NCBI GenBank assembly: GCA_029891385.1
Contig: CM057227.1
Location: 58,901,567-58,965,566 of the forward strand
DNA: 64,000 bases
Source: Erythroxylum novogranatense
Lineage: Eukaryota; Streptophyta; Magnoliopsida; Malpighiales; Erythroxylaceae
Direction of reading: 5' to 3'
In this document: one piece after another, positions 12,824 through 26,400 of the stretch
Numbering within the stretch: position 1 is the stretch's first letter
How the letters are laid out: the number at the start of each line of letters is the position of its first letter
The notes under the pieces: model-generated
Seen by the model: only the letters and a program-made list of their open reading frames with translations
What the model was told of the DNA's origin: nothing
Databases searched by the model: none
Program-made: the position numbers and the translations under genes

Positions 12824-15800
12824 TGTAACATCTCGTTATCCATGTAAAGGCAAAAACAATAAATGAGAGAAATTGTTGAGAAAGTAGGAAACACATTTCA
12901 TACTCATGCATAATATGTCATACACATAAACATGAATAGTGAAATTGTTGCACATGAAAATAATTGTATACGCATTCATGAATAATTTCGTGTATAATTT
13001 GATTGATTTGTGTGTTTTTGAGAATTATGAATGTTTTACATTGAAAATTTTATGGGTTAGTGAAATTGTAATATTTGTTAATTTTGATAATTTTAGGATT
13101 TATTTTCGAAATTATAGAGAATTATGAAAATTTATGAAAAATAGGAATAGGAATTAATGATGATTGGAGATAGTTATATTTTGAAGATAAGATTAATGAA
13201 TTTAGTTTCAAAAGCAACTTAGTTAGAGTTAAGCTTAGGGAAGTGACAAGTGTCACTTAATAAGTGGCTTAAGAAATTTTATTAAAAGTAAGTAGTGTTG
13301 TGAGAATGAAGTTATCTGAGAGCTAGAAAGTTAAGTGTTTAGTCTAAATTTCCTTCTCTTTCGTTGTAACCTCCTTCAGATTCTCTTTAACACATGGAGC
13401 TTTCCATCAAATTCCTTTTGAGGAATTACTTTGTTTTTCCTTCCTCTACCATATTGCTATTTGTTTTTCTACCTAAGAAAAACCAGAAGTTGTTTAGTGT
13501 TCGCAGTGGATTACGTGATTTTACATGGAGTTTAGGACTTGAAGATAATTGAAGATTTTGAAGTTTTCAACAAGTAATGAATAAATCCTTTAGAGTTGTG
13601 GATTGATGAAAGGAATTTGACGAATTCATTGTCATCTGCATGAATATGGGGTTTACTTGTATATATTTATGAATATTGTGTTGGTGGAATGAAAATTTTG
13701 ATTATAGTGTTAATTTATTTTTTATGGATTGTTAGTGATTAGGTGATGTAAAAATATTTTTGGACTTAGAAATAGCAATGAAATGGTGTATAAGATGGTG
13801 TAGGAAATGAAAGTATATAAAGGTGGTAAGCTCTGTTTTCGATTATATATATATATATATGGGTGTGTTAACGTGAGTTCCATTGAGAATGTGAACAAAA
13901 GAAAATAGTGAATGTGAACAAAAGTTGAAAATATAGAGAAAGGTGTAGAACATGAAGGGTGGAATACTGAGGCCTGTTTCTTTTGATGATTTTGAGGATT
14001 TTGACTAAATTTGAATTTTTAGAGGTAGTGTGAATTTGTGATGAATGAGTTTAATGAAATGGAGTGGAATTGACTAGAATAAAAATAGAAGTGTTGGATT
14101 TTGAAAAAAATGGAAGTTTGAAAATTCTAGAAATGAATAGTAGGAGAGAGTTAAATTTTTGATCTAAACTTCTGTGAATTTACTGTACTGATCTAGGCAG
14201 ATTTTGACAAAATGGTCTTTGTGAAAGTTGTAGATCTTTCTTTTAGCTTTCTATTGATATAAAGTTTGTAAATTTTACAATTCTGGATCAAAAGTTATGA
14301 AAGTTTGAATTTGAGATGTCGATGGAGTAGAAGAAGTGGAATTGCACTATCGTGCATATGCAAGACTGTGACTTTTGAGTTAAGTGGAATTGCAAGACTT
14401 TGGGGTATAGTGAATTTGCACCCTCGTGCTTAAGCACGATCGTGCAATTGGGATTTTCTCTTTTATTGAACAGTCTTGCTTCTTTTGTTCATAACTTCTT
14501 CTCTAGACCTCCAAATTACTTTATTCTTAAACCATTGGATTCGTAAGACATTGTTCTACCTCTCCACAAAAATTAGTAGTATTTTGAATTGATTTGAAAA
14601 AGATTGATTGAACAAAAGTGAGATAATCTGTTGGAATGGTATAAACTGGTGTTGTTTTACTGAACATACTTCGGTAGTTTGATTATATATGGATCTATAA
14701 GAGTCCGAATGAGATGATTTTTATTTGAAATAAACTAGAGAAATATGGATACAAATCATATGAAAAAGTCGACTTATGGTTCAATCCGTAAGATGTTGAA
14801 TTTCTGGATGGAAGTTGTGCATAGTACACTATTTTTGAATATGAATAACTTGATAATGTTTGAGGCATATTTTCCAAGTTACTGAACTCAATTGAGTGAT
14901 TTTGGTATCAATGAAAAGATAAGACATAGAGGAACACTTTTTTAGAAGAGAGTATAACCAAATTACATCAGCTTCACTTTTTGATTGAACGTGAATAGTA
15001 GACTCGAAAGTGTGACTTGGAAACAATTCTAAAGTGAGTCAAAGAGAAATGAATGGAAATTTTAATGGTTTTAGTGAGGCTTAAACATAAGTATAAATTA
15101 TATTTACATGAGTTTTAATATGGGAATGATTTTTTATGAAATTAAAGGAAAGATACTCGGGATTGTCATAAACATACATTGTACATATTTAATTTCATTC
15201 ATGTGCATTATTAAGCACTTATGATTGTAAAAATTGTGATGTATGGGTATCTTGCATAAACGGGTTGTGCAGGTTAAATGTCCGCATTTTAGGTGTTCCA
15301 GAATTTGGAAGCAAATGCTAATTTGGAGCATACTGTGAGTAGACCGAGATGGTTTCATTTTATTTTTTGTTCTGTCTTGAATTTGATATTGATTGACTGT
15401 TGAACTGCTACTGTATGTGAATGAGATGAAATAAGTATACATAATATGATTGTTAACTGTCGGACCTTGGTCTGATGACAAATATGTTTTGAATGTACAT
15501 TTGCATGTAAATTAAAAGTGATACTTAACTCTAATGTTGAATGTCAGACTATGGTCTGATGATATGTGAATGTGGATAACGTAAATGTGATCGATACATT
15601 TCATTTCATGAATGCATGAAACATAATGGTTGTTGTGACCAGAGTAGCCACCGTTCAGAGCTTAAAGCTCAACGAGTGAAAATGAGCTTTAAGCTCAAAA
15701 TTGAATCAGAGCCTCAGGCTCAACGTTTAATGAGCTCTGTATCTCCCAAGCAGATAAGGAATAGTTATCAATGAGTCCTATATGAGACAGTTTAAGCACT

Positions 15801-16402
15801 TTATCACAACAAAGTAACAAATGAAAAGTGAGTCTCATGTGCACTTCATATGCATAATATGAATGATTATATCTACTGAATGTGAAGTTTGAAACGTTGT
15901 GAATGTGATTATTTGTTATCTGACTGGGTGAGTCATCGATGATGGTCACTCATTAAGTTGGCAAAACTCACCCAAAATTTGCAAAAAAAATTCAGTACTC
16001 AGAAGAATACCCCGTTAGGCAAACGGGAGTATAATTACTGCATGTAAAGGAAAGATAGAGGTCGGGATCAGTACGCATCTGCATCAGTATTTCCTTTATT
16101 CTGTATCAAATTAAGTCTTCCACAATTATTGTAACTTGTGCATTCGAATATTTTTGTTTTGAAATAAATTTCCAAATTAGAAATGTTTGTTTATGGTTTA
16201 TACAATGTAATGAAATTTTGACAAGTATTTTGTATTTGTAACAGACCCAAATTAATTACTGATTTTTGTGTATTTGATTGTATTAAAAAAATTATATCAA
16301 TTTTTGAATGATTGAGTGCTCTAGTATGCCACCCTCGCGGGGCATGGACTCGAATATCCCTTAGGATGTCGGGTACGTGTCTTGCGGGAGTGGAGTGTTA
16401 TA
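12824..16402 (+). mobile_element. Solo LTR of Tekay-type element, 3.58 kb
   Basis: It starts TGTAACATCTCGTTATCC and ends GGAGTGTTATA, matching the start and end of the LTRs at 30448-34119 and 38811-42425. Flanking 5-mers are GCTAT (12819-12823) and GTTAT (16403-16407), a target duplication with one C-to-T change. No internal region is present, so unequal recombination between two LTRs is the likely origin. Family landmarks: the AAGTGACA-n2-TGTCACTT inverted repeat at 13241-13258, several copies of the reiterated AAGTTGTAG...AAAGTTATG module (14220-14310, 14480-14580, 14870-14960), and the GAGC/GCTC hairpin cluster at 15655-15735. A short (TA)n run lies near 13842-13860. Confidence 0.88.
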
Positions 16403-16830
16403 GTTATCATACCTAATTAATTGATGGTAAGTTTTAGATTGAATTAATAAATTTAGGAAAAATTTTAGACTTATTATAGTTATCCTAATATGTTTCAAAC
16501 TAATTGCTTGATTTGTGAAGATTATTCTTTTGAGATCAATGATCAATGTTTTTAAATGAAATCTTTGTTTTGAATCTGAGTTAAGTACTTTTGAATTTAT
16601 CACTTTTATATTTAGTTGATTTGTTTTGATTCCTTGTTAATTTTATTAAATTAGTTAATCAATCATAAAATCTCACTTTGTTTTTATAATTAATATTAAG
16701 AAACTAGTTTTTAGTTCTCTTGGGATTCGACCTGGTTCAACGACAACTACAAGAAGTTAAAAAATCGAAATTAATTTTAAGTGCCTCGATAACTTGATTA
16801 ACATTTTTTGCTATTATTGGAGAACTATTT
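16403..16830 (+). repeat. Right part of Tat/Athila LTR and degenerate primer-binding site
   Basis: CTTGGGATTCGACCTGG near 16718 resembles the conserved end of Tat/Athila LTRs. At 16805-16826 the sequence TTTTTTGCTATTATTGGAGA looks like a worn copy of the TTTTTGGCGCCGTTGCCGGG block that holds the primer site in that lineage. Gag follows at once. The primer-site reading is inference, because most of the G/C positions have decayed. Confidence 0.45.
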
Positions 16831-16877
16831 TAGTTTCTTAGTTTCTTTATGTTATTTTACTAGTTATTGCTAATCTC

Positions 16878-19490
16878 TTGTCTTTTATGAATTGTTCTTC
16901 TCAAACATATGAATTACAATATAACCAAGAAATTGAGAAGACAATGTGTCGTTTAATGAAAGATATTAAACAAGGAAACAGTCATTCACCTCCAAAAGTG
17001 AAAGTTGAAATAGATCTAACAATTAGTGAAGGTTCTAATTTCCAAGAAGTTAAAGAAAAGATGGCAAATCCTAACATTAAAACATTGAGGGAGTTAGTGG
17101 CAACAAATTTGAATCAACAACATTATGCTTACGATTTCTAGATGTCGAGTTATATTTCAAATTGAAATATCGTTTGATCCACTTTCAAGTTTCATAGTCT
17201 TGCAGGGGAAGATCCACACAAACACTTGAAAGAATTTCATGTTGTCTACTTTGGAATAAAGCCAAAGGAGTGAAAAAAGAATAAACTAATCTCATAGCCT
17301 TTCCATTCTCATTGAAAGATAAGGCAAAGGATTGGCTATATTATCTTCCCTCTAGCTCAATTATGACATCAAATGAGATGAAAAGGTTGTTCTTAGAGAA
17401 GTTCTTTTAGACATCACACATAGACAATATTAAAAAAGGAGATATGTTGCATAAGACAATTTTTTTGGCCAATTTGCATAAGACAATTCACTAGAGAAAC
17501 ATTGTATGAATATTGAGAGAAGTTTAAGAAGTTATGTGTAAGATACCCACATTATCAGGTCCCTGACTAACTTTTAATTCAGTACTCTTATAAAGGGCTA
17601 TTGCTAATGGATAGAAATATTATAGATGTAACTAGTAGAGGAGCTTTGGTTTAAAAAACACTTGAGCAGCCAGAGAGTTGATATCAAATATGGCTAAAAT
17701 TCTCAAAAAATTTGGGACAAGGATGGATGGAGTTGTTAAATGTGTGAATGAGGTAAGTAATATGAAGCTTGAGGATAAAATTTCAGATTTAATTGCTCCA
17801 GTTCATCAAATGGTTATAGGATAATTACAATCGACACGAGTGTGTGGAATATGTTCATTCTCTAGCCATACTATGGATATATGCCCAACATTGCAACAAG
17901 ACTCCTTTCAAGAAGCTAATATAATTGAGGGATTTTGTGGTCAACATCAACGAAGATATGACCCTTATTCCAATCATTATAATCTAGGATAGATGGATCA
18001 TCCAAACTTTAGCTATGGAAATCAGGGATGGCAATAAAGATATCAACCTCACAACTTCAACAGATAACCTCAAGCACCTACACATGCTCAATGTCAATCT
18101 TCAATTTTAGGTATGTCTTAGATGAGATTGTTAAGGTACTTTTTAATAATACTTAACAACTTCAAGAAGAAATATGAGCAATTATTTAGAACTTAGGAAA
18201 TCATATCACTCAATTAGCCACCTCTGATAGTAAATTGGAAGCGTAAGCATTGGGAAAATTACCCCCTAAATGGTGGTAAATCATAAAGAGAATGCGAGTG
18301 CAATGACTTTGAGACGTGGTAAGAAAATTCAATTTAGATCTTCCTTACCAATGGAGGTAGAAAAGCATGATGAAAGAGAAAAAAAAGATGAATCTCTAAC
18401 TCAAGAATCAATAAAGGTAAAAGATGGTTTATCTTTATTGACATCAATTAATGCACATGTACTTCCTTTCCCTGGTAGGTTGGATAAATCAATATAAGAG
18501 GAAGATAAAAGAGAGATCTTAGAAACCTTTAGAAAAGTGAAAATCAATATCCCACTTCTAGAAGCCATCAAACCATTTACGAAATATGAAAATTTCTTAA
18601 AAGAACTATGCATAAATAAAAGGAAGTTGAAAGATAAAAAGAGAAAAATTTTAGGTAAGAATGTATCAACTTTGATAAATAGGAAATTATTAAAAAAATG
18701 CAAAGATCCATTTATTTTTACACTTTTGTGTGTCATTAGTAATAAGAAAATTGAGTGTGTCATGCTAAACTTAGGTGCATCTATTAATTTCATGCCATAC
18801 TTAATTTACCAAGCTTTAAATCTAAATTCTTTGCAAGAAGCTAATGTGATTATTTAGCTAGTTTATCATTCTTATGTTCGTCCTATTAGTGTTATAACAG
18901 ATGTTTTAGTCCAAGGTCACAAGTTGATATTTCTAATGGACTTTTACATCATAAAAAATTGATTGGAAATAATATCAAACATTTAGCTCTAATTTTGTTG
19001 GGAAGGTCATTTATGAAGACAGCCAAGACAAAAATTGAGGTAGATAAGTGTACTCTTTCTTTGGAATTTGATGGAGAGATAGTGAAGTTCAATATTTTTA
19101 AAGCAATGAAGTATTATAATGATTTTTAATTTATGTACCACATGGATATTGCAAATTCATTTATGCTAGATAATTTTTAATGAAGTACATGTTGATGATC
19201 AGTCAGAGTTTAATGTTAAACCAGGAGTGAATGATCAAGTTGATGAAACTTATGATGATGCTCCAAAGATAAAATTGAAATACTTACATGATCACCTAAA
19301 ATATGTCTATTTAGGTGAAGAAGAGTCATTAATTATAATAATCTAAAAAAGGTTGACTACAAGGCAAAAGGAAGGGTTAGTAGCACTACTTAAGGAGTAC
19401 AGAACTGCAATCACATAGAAGTCTGAGGAGAAAAAGGCCCATCTAGAATAAAGAACACTTGCACTTTTTAGGAGACAACCCAAAATATGA
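16878..19490 (+). pseudogene. Tat/Athila gag-protease remnant lacking RT and integrase
   Basis: With frameshifts and stops the translation shows a Retrotrans_gag domain (EFHVVYFGIKPKE, FPFSLKDKAKDWLYYLPS, FKKLCVRYPHYQ). A CCHC zinc knuckle follows at about 17843-17886 (CGICSFSSHTMDIC), then a linker. A retropepsin-like domain near 18755-18990 has LGASINFMPYLIY, where the usual active site is DLGASIN. After about 19330 only a fragment of the RT N-terminal lead-in remains (TRQKEGLVALLKEYRTA). Within 150 bp the sequence passes into the 3' block AGGAGACAACCCAAAA. RT, RNase H and integrase are therefore deleted. It could be an internally deleted copy or a gag-only non-autonomous derivative. Confidence 0.78.
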
Positions 19491-19566
19491 TAATTTTGAT
19501 TAATTTTGTGTTAGTTATATATGACTTTAATTTGCTTGTTTATGAGAAATTAACTTATTCCCTCAA

Positions 19567-19732
19567 GGGGAAATTAGATCACGTCTTATGTAATTCAATG
19601 TCGCGATTAGAGGGTCAAAATTCCAGAAAACTAAATCTCGTAAGGCTAGATCACACTTTATATGATTTAGCTTTCTGGAATGGAACCCCTAAAATTTCAA
19701 ATTACTAACATGTATAAGGCGTGATCTTAGTT
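19567..19732. repeat. Imperfect foldback of about 165 bp
   Basis: The left arm contains AGATCACGTCTTAT (near 19571) and ATTCCAGAAAACTAAATC (near 19620). The right arm contains the matching complements GATTTAGCTTTCTGGAAT (near 19663) and ATAAGGCGTGATCT (near 19714). The two blocks pair with one mismatch each, and the stretch between them pairs partly. The loop is about 25 bases and includes a direct partial repeat of AGATCAC. It is a hairpin-forming repeat, either a small MITE or a derivative of the retroelement beside it. No target duplication was identified. Confidence 0.65.
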
Positions 19733-19739
19733 TCAAAGG

Positions 19740-20290
19740 AAATTGTAAATTTTTATTGATTTTAAAAAAGATATTTTAAAAAATAAAATTATAAGAACAT
19801 TATATAATTTTTAAATTTAAAATATTATTCTTATTATTAATTATCTAAAAATTAAAATCATAATTCTTTTTTTTCTTTTTTAACATCTACCTTAAGTCTT
19901 GTCTCCCAGAAGTCGTAGTAAATGCAGTACCATCTCTAGCCAGCCAGTGGTCACGCCAAATGCAAATGCCCTCACTAGTCAGTAATTGCATCAAACGCAA
20001 CACCATCTCCAGCCAACCAACTGTTGCATTAGACAAAATCGCCACATCTCTTAGTAGTCACACAACACTAATAGATGCAACACCATCTTCAACTAGCAAC
20101 GCATTGCAACACATGCACAACACTTTTAGAACCACCGTAACTCCATCACCAACTCCCACTAATATTATTGTAATTTTCTATTTATTTTTACTTCATTTTT
20201 CAATTTTTTCAATTTAATTTACATTTAAGTTATTATTAGGTTGTTTTAATTATTTTAAGAATTATTTTTCTATTTATAATTGTTACAATT
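19740..20290. other. AT-rich spacer and diverged short repeats
   Basis: 19740-19880 is very AT-rich. 19920-20140 contains several diverged repeats of an ATGCAACACCATCTC..CAGCCA unit of 30-60 bp. They give a Thr/Ser-rich open frame at 19960-20217 with no similarity to known proteins. I do not regard this frame as a gene. Confidence 0.45.
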
Positions 20291-20519
20291 ATGTGTCACT
20301 TCAAAGATACTACTAGGAAAACAATAAAAGGAAAATCTAAGGTGAATAAAACTGCATAAAAGTAATTGTTACGAGACCTGTAGGTAGTACTAATAAGAAG
20401 CATGCTTAGATTGTGAAAAACACTTCTATCTTGCCACCAACTAAATCAAACTTGTGTGATTATCTCACTTTAAACTCTAAAGAAAGAAACAAAATGATAG
20501 GCTGCTCTTAAAACTCGAT

Positions 20520-21160
20520 AAATTAATCTCGGTAAGTATGTACGTTACCCATATTTAGAGGAATTACATATTAAAGAAAAATTTGATGATTTGTTTGTTG
20601 ACACGAGTTGGAGATATAGTGTTGATTTATTGTCTGACATTTATTAAATTAATTAGGGAATTTTATGTACCTTTGATTTTGATAAACTGGATAATTTCAC
20701 TTTACTTAGTCCTAATATAGTATAGTATAAATTAATGGGTATCAAATTTAAACAGAGCATCGTTGATTTTAATTTGGCCTTAAGATTGATATATGAGGAA
20801 TATGAAAATTCAACTCAATACAAAGAATCTGTTGTGGACTATAGTGATTTTAATTCGTTTAGAGCTTGGAAATCAATGTCTTTTGACCCATTTGGCTATC
20901 ATCCAAGTAACTATAAGGGTAGTTATCTTAATGAAATTGGATGGATTTATATGCAGCATTTCTTGGCTTTTAATTATTCAAGAAGGAAGGCTACAACATG
21001 TAATTGCATTAAAGTTGATTTGTTCTTTATTTGGTATATGGTAAACAAAGTATGCAACAATTTGGGAGCTTGGCTGACAATGCAATTTAAAACTGTTATC
21101 TCTTCTTCAATGTGCCATGAAGAAGCTCTTTCCATAAAGCATTACTTGATCCTCATATAG
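20520..21160 (+). pseudogene. Athila ORF1-like / plant transposon protein remnant
   Basis: An open frame of 141 codons at 20735-21160 is extended upstream, after frame changes, to about 20520. It reads DLFVDTSWRYSVDLL, FDFDKLDNFTLLSPN, GIKFKQSIVDFNLAL, then FLAFNYSRRKATTCN and VCNNLGAWLTMQF. This order matches the domain found in plant retroelement-associated proteins (Athila ORF1 / putative plant transposon protein). There is an FDFDKLDNFTL block, a FNLALG-like block and a closing N.G.W...QF block. Stops at the upstream end show decay. The biochemical role of this family is unknown to me. Confidence 0.6.
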
Positions 21161-21449
21161 CTACTGCTAAACTACTTTGTTGCCATACATTCTACATCAT
21201 TTACATATTCTCTTCCACCTGATACATTTCCTCTTACCTCTGTTCTTTTTTACTTAACTCTTTCTTCTTATTACTAACCTATTCCGTGTTCCTATTATTT
21301 AGTTCGTTCATCTCTGAACTCTCATCTCTCATTATGCCCACATCCTTCTCTTTGAATTGTCTTGGACTAATAATTTCTCCTATTAACTAATAGTCTTTAA
21401 CCATACTTTCTAATTCATAAGATTTCCCGCCTTTACTTTCCACCTGCCA

Positions 21450-23495
21450 AGTGTCCATCCTCTAATCCTACAATTTCCAATCTAGCACCTATGCATCCTT
21501 CACCTCCTTGCATAGAAAAAACTTTTAGGCACACCTAGGTACAAGTTGCAGGGAACCATATTCCTGATTCCAAACTTACCTTCTTCCCCCCTAATCCTAC
21601 ACTAGAAAATCTTTTTATCTCCCCACCATTGTCCATCCTTCATGTAGGAGCAGAACAGTGGAAATCCATACTTGTTAGATTCTTCTTGGATGATAGAGTA
21701 CCTTTTCCCATTATCAAAAACTGGGCTACTGCTAATTGGAAAAAGCATGGCCTGCTAGATGCTATATTGAATCATGAGGATATTTTCTTCTTTTGTTTTA
21801 ATTCTCTTGATGCAGTCAATGATACCATAAAGTTTGGACCATGGCATGTCAACCAAAAGAAATTTTTGGTCCAATCATGGAGACTTGGAATCAAATTTGA
21901 AACAATCAGATATACCTCTATCGATATGTATACATGACATCCCCCTTAAATATTAGACCACTAAGGGGGTCTAAGCTACCTTGTTAGCTCAATTGAAAGA
22001 CCAATGTTCCTTAATCAATAAACTGCAGATACCAAAGGATAAATTTTGCAAGAATATGCATTATTGTGGAGTCATTAGTTAAATTATCTAAAGAAATATC
22101 AATAGTGAGATTTAATGATAACATGGCATTGATGGAAGACAAAGTGAGAGCAACTTATGATTGGAAGCCTCCAAATATGTTTCCTAAATAGGTTTAGAAG
22201 TCTACAGGAAGAATCTTTACAACTAGATATCATGAGGAATTTATGCAGGAAGACATTCAACAATTTGATCTTGTGCTAGAAAAAGGTAATGCTAATTCTG
22301 TTGAATCTATACCTAGCTCGAAGAGTATTCAAGAAGACAAAGTGATTTTTATTCATAACTCAAACACCTAATAGAATACTCCTATTCTTGGTGTATCCGA
22401 TGAAGTTGAATAAGTGCTTAAAAATAATTCAGTGGGAGGGGGAAGGGAGATTTAGGATGAAATTGTTAACACCCTATCAACATTGGACGCTCAAAGCCTG
22501 CAGAAAGCGATAACTGATCCAATAAAAATAAGAGTAAGTTGGTAAACACTGTAGAAGTCTAGGGAATGATGTCATTAAAGCTTTACAATTTCAATTAAAT
22601 AAGGATACCTTCTAAGTTTTTTCTATCAGAAGAAAATCCCAGAAGAACAAGGACTCAAGTTTTTAAAGGTAAAAATAAATAATGTCCATCATAGTTTAGA
22701 ATGTAAGAGGTTTAAACAAATCTCTACAACAACTTGCACTGAAGGATTTTGTTTCCTAGGAAAAGCCATTTCTCCTAAGCCTATTTGAACAAAAATAAAG
22801 ATGAATTGTATTAAAAAGCTTGACTTTTTGGATTAAAGATTGGTATATAATCACTCTCATCATCATATAGGCAAAATTATCATTCTTTTTAATTCTTACA
22901 TAATTGTTTTTTATGTGTTAAGTGTTACTGATCAACTTATGCACATAAGGATCTCTTTTAAACTTAAAAATGATTCCATCTTGCTCACTTTTATATATGC
23001 TAGTAACTTTGGATTCTAGAGGAATATTTTATAGAATAATCTTAAGGATTTGGTTGTTGTTTACAACATGCCATGGGTCATATGTGATGATCTTAACTCC
23101 ACCTAGTATCAAACAAAAGCTTAAGGGAAATTTTGTCTTAAAAACTAAATAAATGATCTTCTCAAATGTGTTATTAACATAAAGGTTAGAGATTTTAAAG
23201 TTGAGGGTCACTTTTATACTTAGACCAATAAACAAGGTTGAGATTGGTTTATAAAAAAAAAGACAAAGCTCTTATAGATTCTAATTGGTTGTCCAAATTC
23301 CCTAATAGCTTTGCTAACTTTTTTGACCCCCTTATTCTCTGATCACTCACCTATCAAGCTAGCTGGTTTGTTTGCTAATTTTGTGAATACTATCCTTTCA
23401 TATTCAACAATTACTTGACCCAACAGTTTGGTTTCTTAGAGGCTTACATAAAATGAACTAAGAAATCAGTTATTGGTACTTGTCAATATTGTTAT
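21450..23495 (+). pseudogene. LINE, first part: ORF1 (DUF4283) and endonuclease
   Basis: ORF1 starts near 21450 and is open at 21629-21937. WKSILVRFFLDDRVPFP, NWKKHGLLDAILNHEDIFFF and GPWHVNQKKFLVQSW are the hallmarks of the DUF4283 domain of plant L1-type LINEs. A zinc-knuckle region is not visible. ORF2 begins near 22681 (IIVWNVRGLNKSLQQLALKD), the AP-endonuclease start, and has PWVICDDLNST near 23070, matching the PW...GDFN block. Stops are frequent. The coding sequence breaks at 23495, inside the region between endonuclease and RT, and resumes at 27756 after a solo LTR. Confidence 0.8.
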
Positions 23496-26400
23496 TGTTG
23501 GGACCCGTTTCCGGAACCCAACCTCGTAATCAAAAGTCGAAAAACAAAGGAATCGAAAACGAAAGAAATCAAATCGGATCAAAAAAGCAAAGGAATCGAA
23601 AGGCTACAATCAAACTTAAGGTCAAATTCTGACATCCGAAAACGTGTACCTTAGAAAAACTAACGTTGGAAACTCAAGACACACTTGGTCTACGCAATTC
23701 CAGATCTGTATTTTTTTTCATCATTCAAAACAATTCAATTACCCATTTGGAATGCATCCACATTCAAATCTCAATTCATAAGATTCTTCTTATACAATCA
23801 TATCCCATCATTTTAAACTCTTACTTTTCATTTGTTATAAAAACTCACACATGCTATAAACCAATATTCATATACAATAAGCACTTTTATATTTCAAATC
23901 AATCATCACAATCATCGGACCTCCTATCCGGAATCCCAACACAATCAAACACATTTATATACCCATAGCACTTCGATAATTCTCAATCATCAAAATCGTC
24001 GGACCTTCTGTCCGGAATCCAAACACAATCAAATCATATTATATATGCCATATCAATACACAAATGTATATCCCAATTCCATACGCAAAATCCATAACTC
24101 ATTATTCACATTCCAAAATAAATGCATTACAAACTTTAATTGCATTTTCAAGCTACAATACAACATCAATCTCAGAATCCGAATCCAAATACAAAGATAC
24201 AACTCCAAAATGCACAGGATATAAAAGTCCCAAAGCTCTCAACATGTCTAAGATCTAAATCTTACAACAAATTAACTTAAAAAAAACCAATCATATACAT
24301 AACGAACGGACGTCTTGACTTTCTTTCATCCAATCTCCTTCTTGATACTTGAAGATGGGGATAAAAGGGGGTGAGCTTTACAGCTCGTGGATAACATGTT
24401 TATAACAGAAAAATAAGCAAAAACTATTTTCAGAACTCATTGTCATTTCATAAAATTTCACGGTTGAAACATCAAATGCTTATTTCTCCAAAATATCATT
24501 TTTTTAAATCAAGAACAATTTCAAATCATGTATGCATCAAACTTATAACACAATATAAGCACATAACACATCAAAAATTAGTTTGGGTCAGTCCAGAAAA
24601 CAGAGCGTAGTACACATTCCCGTATAGCAGTCCTGTGTAGCCATGAACAGAACGTCCAATGTAGCCGTGAACTTATGGGAGTCCTTAACGGAGCTCCAAT
24701 ACCACTAGCAGGTAGGTGGGCGAATCCTTTTTGATAAGTGCACTTGACAATTTATGGAACCTAACCAAACCCACATAACAGATATTTCACACATGAAAAT
24801 CGAACTGCCCAAAGGCACCTTTCAAAAACTTAATCTTTCATAACCATGTCATATCAGACACATTTACACTCAGAAATTCACAATTTCACATAAATTCACA
24901 TAGCAAATTCTCAATCATTCAAAACATAAGAAAAAGCAACAATCGTAGCAATTTAGCCAATCATTTAAAAAAACAATGGATTTTACCATTGTAGCAACTT
25001 ATCCGATATTTCGAAAACCATAATTTGAAAACATTTTGCTTTCTTGATTTTTAAAAAAACATATACGTAGCTTATAATTCAAATTATAAATATGGTACCC
25101 ACCTCATATCCTTGTTTGAAACTTGTTCAAAGCCTCTCTTTCTCCATAGCCTTGGTTCCATAGCCTCACTTAATTTCCTTCCTCTAAGGCAAAATTCCCT
25201 AATTCATAGAAATCCAAAATTGAACAATTCATACCATGTAATCACCAAAATTGATCTAAGTGAACTTAAACCCATACAATTCTCAAGCTATCTAAACTAA
25301 AATTCTTTCAAAATCCAACAAATCAAAATTCCAATCTTACCTTAATCTTCACCCAAATGAAGGGTTTCTTAGCTTGAAAGAAAGCTTTCGTGCTCCTTTT
25401 CATTTTTCCTTCATGAATAAACATCAAAGTCGCACTTGAAACTCACCAAAATCAAACCCTAAGTTTCTTTCTTCTTTCTCCTTTCTCTCCACCGAATACC
25501 CTCTTCTCTCTTTTCTCTCTTAACTTTTGATCTTTCTTTAAAATTTAGGCTCTTCTCCTTCTTCTTATACGAAAGCCCACATATCTAATTTCAAAATTTC
25601 CATTAATGAATGAGTAATGATTCATTGGCCCTTCCTTATAAGCTTTGAAACTTTAAAGCTTAAGTATTCTTCCAATTTTGCCCCTCATGCATTTTTTTAA
25701 CACTTTAATTCAATTTAGTCAAATCAACCAATGCTATATGACCTTACTCAAATTAACATGCTAATTATTCACATTAACTTGCTAATTAATTCCTCAAAAA
25801 TCATAAAATAAATCAAAGTCTCAAAATATCTTTAAATCATTATTAACTTAGGATAATTTTCTAATCACCAAATTGAAGGAATTTCCCAAAATTTCCTTAT
25901 AGAGAAATGTTCCTTATAGTCTCAATTTTATAATGAAACCAAAATAATTCAATTTAGTTCAATACTCCAAAAGTTATACTCCAAACATTTTCGGACTATT
26001 CTTATGCTAAAATATTTTCCTGCAATTTACTTCCATATGAAAATTGATAGTATTAGAGACTAAATTGAAACTCAATTCCATCAGAAAATTTGTAGCCCTA
26101 TCTCTATAGTTCAATCTAAATTAAGAATCACCTCATTTGGATGACTAGACAAAAAGTTATGGCCAAAATACTTTCAGCTCTTACTAATCCAAGACTGAAC
26201 ATTAAACCCAACTTCAATTCAAAAATTAAAGATCCTAGAGTCCGAATTAAAATTCAGTCCCTTCAGATAACTTGTAATTCCATGTCTCTAGTTTATTTTT
26301 CAATAAGAAGTAACTCTTTAATCAATCCTCTCACTTTGATTCAATCAATCTTTTTCAAATTAATCTCAAAAATCCAAAATTTTCATAGATAGGTAGAGGA

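Noticed and set aside
15134..15481. 115-codon minus-strand frame
   Set aside because: It lies wholly within the Tekay solo LTR and shows no conserved domain. The equivalent region of the other LTRs is not open.
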